Of a DNA stretch of 10,471 nt, positions 7,348 to 10,471 are shown piece by piece. This DNA comes from Gammaproteobacteria bacterium (GTDB lineage: Bacteria; Pseudomonadota; Gammaproteobacteria; Pseudomonadales; Halomonadaceae), in the NCBI GenBank assembly GCA_023485185.1, contig JAMCZP010000046.1, positions 1 through 10,471 of the forward strand, written 5' to 3'. The notes beneath the pieces were generated by a model that was not told the DNA's origin, made no database searches, and worked only from the letters and a program-made list of their open reading frames with translations. The position numbers and the translations under genes are program-made. Every line of letters starts with the position of its first letter. Position 1 is the stretch's first letter.

Positions 7348-8028
7348 TCAACGCCTGCAAAACGGCCAGACCTGATAAAACTTGCGGCACTGAAACTCCG
7401 CTTCGCAGCTGTTGAGTTGCGCTTGGTAACGGTTAGCGCGGGCCGCCACTTGCCTGCCCGCACTCAATACGTGGGACTTGCCGCGGTAAGTGCCCCGTTG
7501 ATAGCCCCCCGCGCCTTCATGATAGGCGTAATAGAGGTGTTCAGGGTTACTGAGCGATATGCCCGCCTGCTGCTGAGAGCGGCGGTTGTACCAGCCAATA
7601 AAATCGGTGGCGTGCTTCATATGGGTACGCCGGGCAAACAGGCCGCCTGCCTGGTCTTGATACTCGCCCCAAACCGGGTCTTGGGCCTGGGCGTAGCCTC
7701 TGGCGGAGGAGGGGCGAGGGCCAGGGATAAAGCCTAGGTAGCGCTTACGGTCAGGGCGAACATGGCTACGAAACGAGGACTCCTGCTGAATAAACGACAT
7801 TTGGGTAGCAATCGGTGTACCCCATTTTTGCTGTGAATCGCGTGCGTAGTCATACCAACTAGGCTGTTCGCGAAATATCTCACAGATATTGCTTTGATCC
7901 TGAGGGGGATTGGGGGCAAAGGTGGCGCAGCCAGAAAGCAATAAAACAAGGCTCATCGCTAGCCAAAAGCGAAGAGAAGCGAATGCAGGTGAAGCGTCAG
8001 CGGCAAAACTATCAACAGGGAGGTGCAT
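7348..8028 (-). CDS. Lipoprotein with lytic-transglycosylase (SLT)-like domain
   Basis: A 226-residue predicted lipoprotein. A hydrophobic signal (LRFWLAMSLVLLLSGC, 19-34) ends in the lipobox LSGC with acylated C34; Ala follows the Cys, which favours sorting to the outer membrane. The mature part resembles a lysozyme-like SLT domain: MSFIQQESSFR (77-87) has the ES pair expected for the catalytic Glu (E83), SSARGYAQAQDPVWGEY (107-123) corresponds to the family's S-x-x-GxxQ region, and YAYHEGAGGY (167-176) to its A-Y-N-x-G region. It would cleave peptidoglycan between MurNAc and GlcNAc from the periplasmic side. Three cysteines (C208, C214, C224) lie near the C-terminus. The N-terminus before the signal is unusually long; the internal ATG at M25 would leave almost no signal peptide, so ATG 8028 (AAGGG upstream) is kept. 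Three DnaA-box repeats end ten bases before this start. Confidence 0.82.
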   Translation of the reverse strand: MHLPVDSFAADASPAFASLRFWLAMSLVLLLSGCATFAPNPPQDQSNICEIFREQPSWYDYARDSQQKWGTPIATQMSFIQQESSFRSHVRPDRKRYLGFIPGPRPSSARGYAQAQDPVWGEYQDQAGGLFARRTHMKHATDFIGWYNRRSQQQAGISLSNPEHLYYAYHEGAGGYQRGTYRGKSHVLSAGRQVAARANRYQAQLNSCEAEFQCRKFYQVWPFCRR

Positions 8029-8037
8029 AAAAAGCCC

Positions 8038-8103
8038 TTGTGCATAAGTTGTTTAAATTTTGTGAATACGTTATTGAAGTCTTGTGGATAAGGTGTTGAA
8101 AAG
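8038..8103 (-). repeat. Three 22-bp direct repeats, each with a DnaA box
   Basis: Three abutting 22-bp units start at 8038, 8060 and 8082 (plus-strand reading), with shared core TTGTGnATAaGtTgTTgAA. By hand count, pairs match at 15-17 of 22 positions. Each contains, on the minus strand, a DnaA box: TTATGCACA (8047-8039), GTATTCACA (8069-8061, one mismatch) and TTATCCACA (8091-8083, the strongest E. coli-type box). All point the same way and are exactly 22 bp apart, about two helical turns, so proteins bound there would lie on one DNA face. A further near match (TTATGCACC) overlaps the lipoprotein start codon, out of phase. Likely a DnaA-responsive regulatory or DnaA-titrating site; iteron-like binding by another protein is possible. 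Confidence 0.8.
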
Positions 8104-8145
8104 AACTCCCTTATCAATCAATGAGCGGTGAGCCCCCAGCCGCGC

Positions 8146-9564
8146 CTAGCGTAATAAAACCTCCAAGCAGCGACGCAGCCGCTGGGCTTCGCGCACTAAG
8201 GTTTCACCCGAGAGCATGCCCACACCCATCACCAAGCCAACGCGGGGGTCATGCTTGGCGCATACCGGACTCAATGGGCGCACAATTAAGTGCTCTTTTA
8301 ACAGCGTTTGGGCGATCTGCACGTCATTAACCGGCGGTTCAAACTCAACGCATAGGCTAATGGCGCTGCTAGGTGGCGAAACGCTACGTACCTGGGGCAG
8401 CGAACGTAGCTGATCATGTAGCACCTGTTGGCGGCCTAAGTAGTCGCGCTGAATGCGCCGACACCAGGCATCCAAATCACCATCAAAAATAAACTGTGCC
8501 AGTACGGCCTGATCCAGCATGCGTCCTTCGCGGAATAGTTCACTGCGCAGTCGGTTCATGGGCCCCGCTAAATGGCGTGGCACGACTAAATAACCTAACC
8601 GCAGACCTGGAAACATCATCTTGGAAAACGAGCCCACCAGCAAGTGACGCTCTGAGTGTGGGTCAAACAGCAAGTTAGGGTGGTCGTCACGGTTGAACTC
8701 GTAATCATCTTCGACAATATAAGCGGGTGCTAAGGCATCGCACAAATGCTGTTTATCGATAGCGCTAGTAGGCACGCTGAGCGGGTAGTGGTGCGAGCCG
8801 GTTAGGTAGGCCAGCTTTACCGGGCCAGGAGCAGGCGGAAGGCTGTGCCCCTGACCTGGCAGCCACGCCACCGGTTCGATTTCCAAACCTGCAGCGGTAA
8901 AGACATTGCGCGCTCCCCAGTAGCAGGGCGACTCCATGGCCACGGTATCGCCCACATCAGCCAGCGCTACGGCGCAGAGTTCAATGCCGTTATGGGTACC
9001 GTCGGTGATGATGATCTGCTCCGTATCACAGCTAATATTGCGCCAGCGCGCCAAAAAATCACGTATCGCGCGCTTTAATGGCCCGTAGCCACCGGTGGAG
9101 TAGGAGAGCAGCAGCGCGTTTTGCGGCACCGTCACGCTGGCATACAGCTGCCGCCATTTACGCATCGGGAACTGGGCGATATCAGGAATGCCGGGCACAA
9201 AAGCGCCGCTTTGAACAGTGCTCGCACCCGGCCAACGCAACACTCGTTGTGCACGTTTTGATAGCTGCACACTGGTGGGTTTTGAGATAACAGGGGCTGA
9301 CACTTTGCAGCTCCAAGTGCCACTGCCATGAGACGTCGTAAGCAAGCCCTCTTTAAGCAGCGTCGCAACAGCTAGTGACAGTGTATACCGAGCAACGCCT
9401 AACGCTGACGCTAGTTGCCGGTGAGAAGGTAGGCGAGTCTGGTTAGGCCACTCCTGGGTAACCGCTTGTCTCAGCGCTTGCTCAATTCGAACTTGTTTAC
9501 TTAAGCGTTCAGGTTGCTGCGTATAGTGTTTTACAAGTTGTTGTAAAGCTGACTGGCCATCCAT
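8146..9564 (-). CDS. MocR-family (GntR/aminotransferase fusion) regulator, GabR-like
   Basis: A 472-residue PLP-dependent transcription factor. The N-terminal winged helix-turn-helix of GntR type (about 20-87, with RLPSHRQLASALGVARYTLS and a GSGTW wing) is joined by a linker to a fold-type I aminotransferase domain (about 115-465). PLP-site signatures: Schiff-base Lys K315 in GSFSKMMFPGLRLGY, EDDYE (285-289) for the pyridine nitrogen, SYSTGGYGPLKRAI (154-167), and GDTVAMESPCYWGAR (205-219). The domain senses ligand via PLP rather than acting as an enzyme. The frame is open to 9654, but ATG 9564 is preferred: GGGGA lies five bases upstream, and the longer version would run across the probable operator. 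Divergent from a gabD gene with a 139-base spacer, it is probably the activator/repressor of GABA or similar amine catabolism; PdxR- or TauR-like roles cannot be excluded. Confidence 0.92.
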   Translation of the reverse strand: MDGQSALQQLVKHYTQQPERLSKQVRIEQALRQAVTQEWPNQTRLPSHRQLASALGVARYTLSLAVATLLKEGLLTTSHGSGTWSCKVSAPVISKPTSVQLSKRAQRVLRWPGASTVQSGAFVPGIPDIAQFPMRKWRQLYASVTVPQNALLLSYSTGGYGPLKRAIRDFLARWRNISCDTEQIIITDGTHNGIELCAVALADVGDTVAMESPCYWGARNVFTAAGLEIEPVAWLPGQGHSLPPAPGPVKLAYLTGSHHYPLSVPTSAIDKQHLCDALAPAYIVEDDYEFNRDDHPNLLFDPHSERHLLVGSFSKMMFPGLRLGYLVVPRHLAGPMNRLRSELFREGRMLDQAVLAQFIFDGDLDAWCRRIQRDYLGRQQVLHDQLRSLPQVRSVSPPSSAISLCVEFEPPVNDVQIAQTLLKEHLIVRPLSPVCAKHDPRVGLVMGVGMLSGETLVREAQRLRRCLEVLLR

Positions 9565-9610
9565 TCCTATCCCCAACATCACAATGCTCACCAATGTGTC
9601 AGTAAAACAG

Positions 9611-9640
9611 AAAAGTGGTCTGGTTGAACGCAAAAGTGGT
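9611..9640 (+). promoter_or_regulatory. Direct-repeat operator candidate for the MocR regulator
   Basis: AAAAGTGGT occurs perfectly at 9611-9619 and 9632-9640, 21 bp apart start to start, i.e. on the same face of the helix. A TGGTTG (9621-9626) and an inverted CAACCA (9652-9657) flank or intersperse them. MocR regulators such as GabR bind directly repeated sites in the divergent spacer, which is exactly where this lies. I could not find a convincing -35/-10 pair for either gene. Confidence 0.6.
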
Positions 9641-9703
9641 GCATTCGCCTGCAACCATATTACTGCTAGCGTAAACGCAGTGTTATTAATCTAGGAGAAG
9701 ACC

Positions 9704-10471
9704 ATGAGCTTTATAGAACAGTGGTTGCACGATGCCGTACCGGCCCTGGTGGGCGGTGAATGGCGCAAGGGCCAGCAGACCTTCGCGGTGGACAACCCCG
9801 CCACCGGCGAGACAATTGCCCACGTGGCGGACTTGAGCGCCGACGACACCCGCGATGCCGTAGCCGCCGCTTATGACGCCGGTGCCGCCTGGCGCGCCAC
9901 GCCGGTCAAACAGCGTTCCGCGCTGTTGCGCCGCTGGTTTGAGCTGATCAATGAGCACGCCGACGACCTGGCCCGCCTGATGACCTTAGAGCAGGGCAAG
10001 CCGCTGGCGGAAGCCAAAGGCGAAGTGACCTACGGCGCCTCGTTCATCGAGTTCTTCGCCGAAGAAGCCAAGCGCATGGCCGGGGAAACCCTGCCCAGCC
10101 ACGGCGCTGACAAGCGCCTGCTGGTACTGCGCGAGCCGGTAGGCGTGGTGGCCGCGATCACCCCGTGGAACTTCCCGCTGGCGATGATTACCCGTAAGTG
10201 CGCGCCGGCGCTGGCCGCTGGCTGCACGGTAGTGATCAAACCCGCCGAGGCCACGCCATTAACCGCGCTTGCCACCGCGTATCTTGCGCTGGATGCGGGC
10301 CTGCCTGCGGGCTCCATTAACGTCATTACTGCCTCAAAACCGGCAGCGGTGGGTGAAGTGCTCACCACCGATCCACGGGTGCGCAAAGTCTCGTTTACCG
10401 GCTCGACCCCAGTGGGCAAACATCTGCTGGCCCAGTGCGCCAGCACGGTGAAGAAAACCGCCATGGAACTG
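9704..10471 (+). CDS. gabD: Succinate-semialdehyde dehydrogenase (NADP+), 3'-truncated by window
   Basis: The first 256 codons of an aldehyde dehydrogenase, running off the right edge. It would oxidise succinate semialdehyde to succinate with NAD(P)+, the last step of GABA breakdown, in the cytoplasm. Visible motifs: N-terminal LVGGEW and NPATGE; LEQGKPLAEAKGEV (94-107); the cofactor-binding ITPWNFPLAMITRKCAPALA (153-172) with GCTVVIKPAEATP; and FTGSTPVGK (231-239). The MELGG catalytic Glu region begins at the edge, and the catalytic Cys lies beyond it. LEQGKPLAEAKGE and NFPLAMITRK are typical of GabD rather than betaine-aldehyde dehydrogenases. ATG 9704 has AGGAG six bases upstream. Codons are strongly GC-ending, unlike the left of the window, consistent with high expression. 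The gene is divergent from a MocR regulator; a gabT aminotransferase is expected beyond the edge. Glutarate-semialdehyde (DavD) activity is the main alternative. Confidence 0.92.
   Translation, partial: MSFIEQWLHDAVPALVGGEWRKGQQTFAVDNPATGETIAHVADLSADDTRDAVAAAYDAGAAWRATPVKQRSALLRRWFELINEHADDLARLMTLEQGKPLAEAKGEVTYGASFIEFFAEEAKRMAGETLPSHGADKRLLVLREPVGVVAAITPWNFPLAMITRKCAPALAAGCTVVIKPAEATPLTALATAYLALDAGLPAGSINVITASKPAAVGEVLTTDPRVRKVSFTGSTPVGKHLLAQCASTVKKTAMEL

Noticed and set aside
8038..8103. Reading the 22-bp repeats as a CRISPR array or a plasmid replication origin
   Set aside because: The units abut with no spacers, and no rep, par or dnaA gene is in the window; only the DnaA-box array itself is supported.
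9565..9654. 30-residue N-terminal extension of the MocR regulator
   Set aside because: It precedes the normal start of GntR-type domains, has a weaker ribosome site, and would cover the direct-repeat operator.

Overview
The window looks like chromosomal DNA of a Gram-negative gammaproteobacterium. The family mix and coding style (a DoeA/EutD-like M24 protein, a MocR regulator divergent from gabD, a dCache chemoreceptor, an SLT-type lipoprotein) suggest Halomonas or a relative; this is inference, since no marker gene is present. Base composition changes across it: the left 2.5 kb is visibly AT-richer and the gabD gene at the right end clearly GC-richer.

Layout. The first ~70 bases may be the tail of an upstream gene. 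Positions 204-2428 (+) hold a two-gene unit with a 4-base ATGA overlap: a six-helix ferric-reductase-like membrane protein and a cardiolipin synthase with two HKD motifs. The 179-base gap at 2429-2607 shows no convincing terminator or RNA. Everything from 2608 to 9564 is on the minus strand: a small Cys-rich unknown protein with a Fur-box-like site upstream (2608-2979); a creatinase/DoeA-like M24 hydrolase behind a TauE/SafE permease (3124-5121), the permease gene being upstream; a methyl-accepting chemotaxis protein (5261-7213) with a sigma28-type promoter; an SLT-like lipoprotein (7348-8028); and a MocR/GabR-type regulator (8146-9564). The regulator is divergent from a gabD-type succinate-semialdehyde dehydrogenase (9704 to the right edge, truncated).

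How they fit together. The MocR regulator and gabD form a classic divergent regulator/target pair, and their spacer carries a 9-bp direct repeat two helical turns apart, as expected for a MocR operator. The chemoreceptor appears to be transcribed on its own from a FliA promoter. The M24 hydrolase and TauE permease probably form a catabolic/transport unit of unknown substrate.

The most unusual signal is at 8038-8103: three direct repeats of exactly 22 bp, each containing a DnaA box (two match TTATNCACA, one is a single mismatch away), directly upstream of the lipoprotein gene. Other noncoding oddities are a four-copy 12-bp tandem repeat covering the stop codon of the M24 gene and a long hairpin after the chemoreceptor gene. 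I see no tRNA, rRNA, insertion sequence, CRISPR array or defence system.
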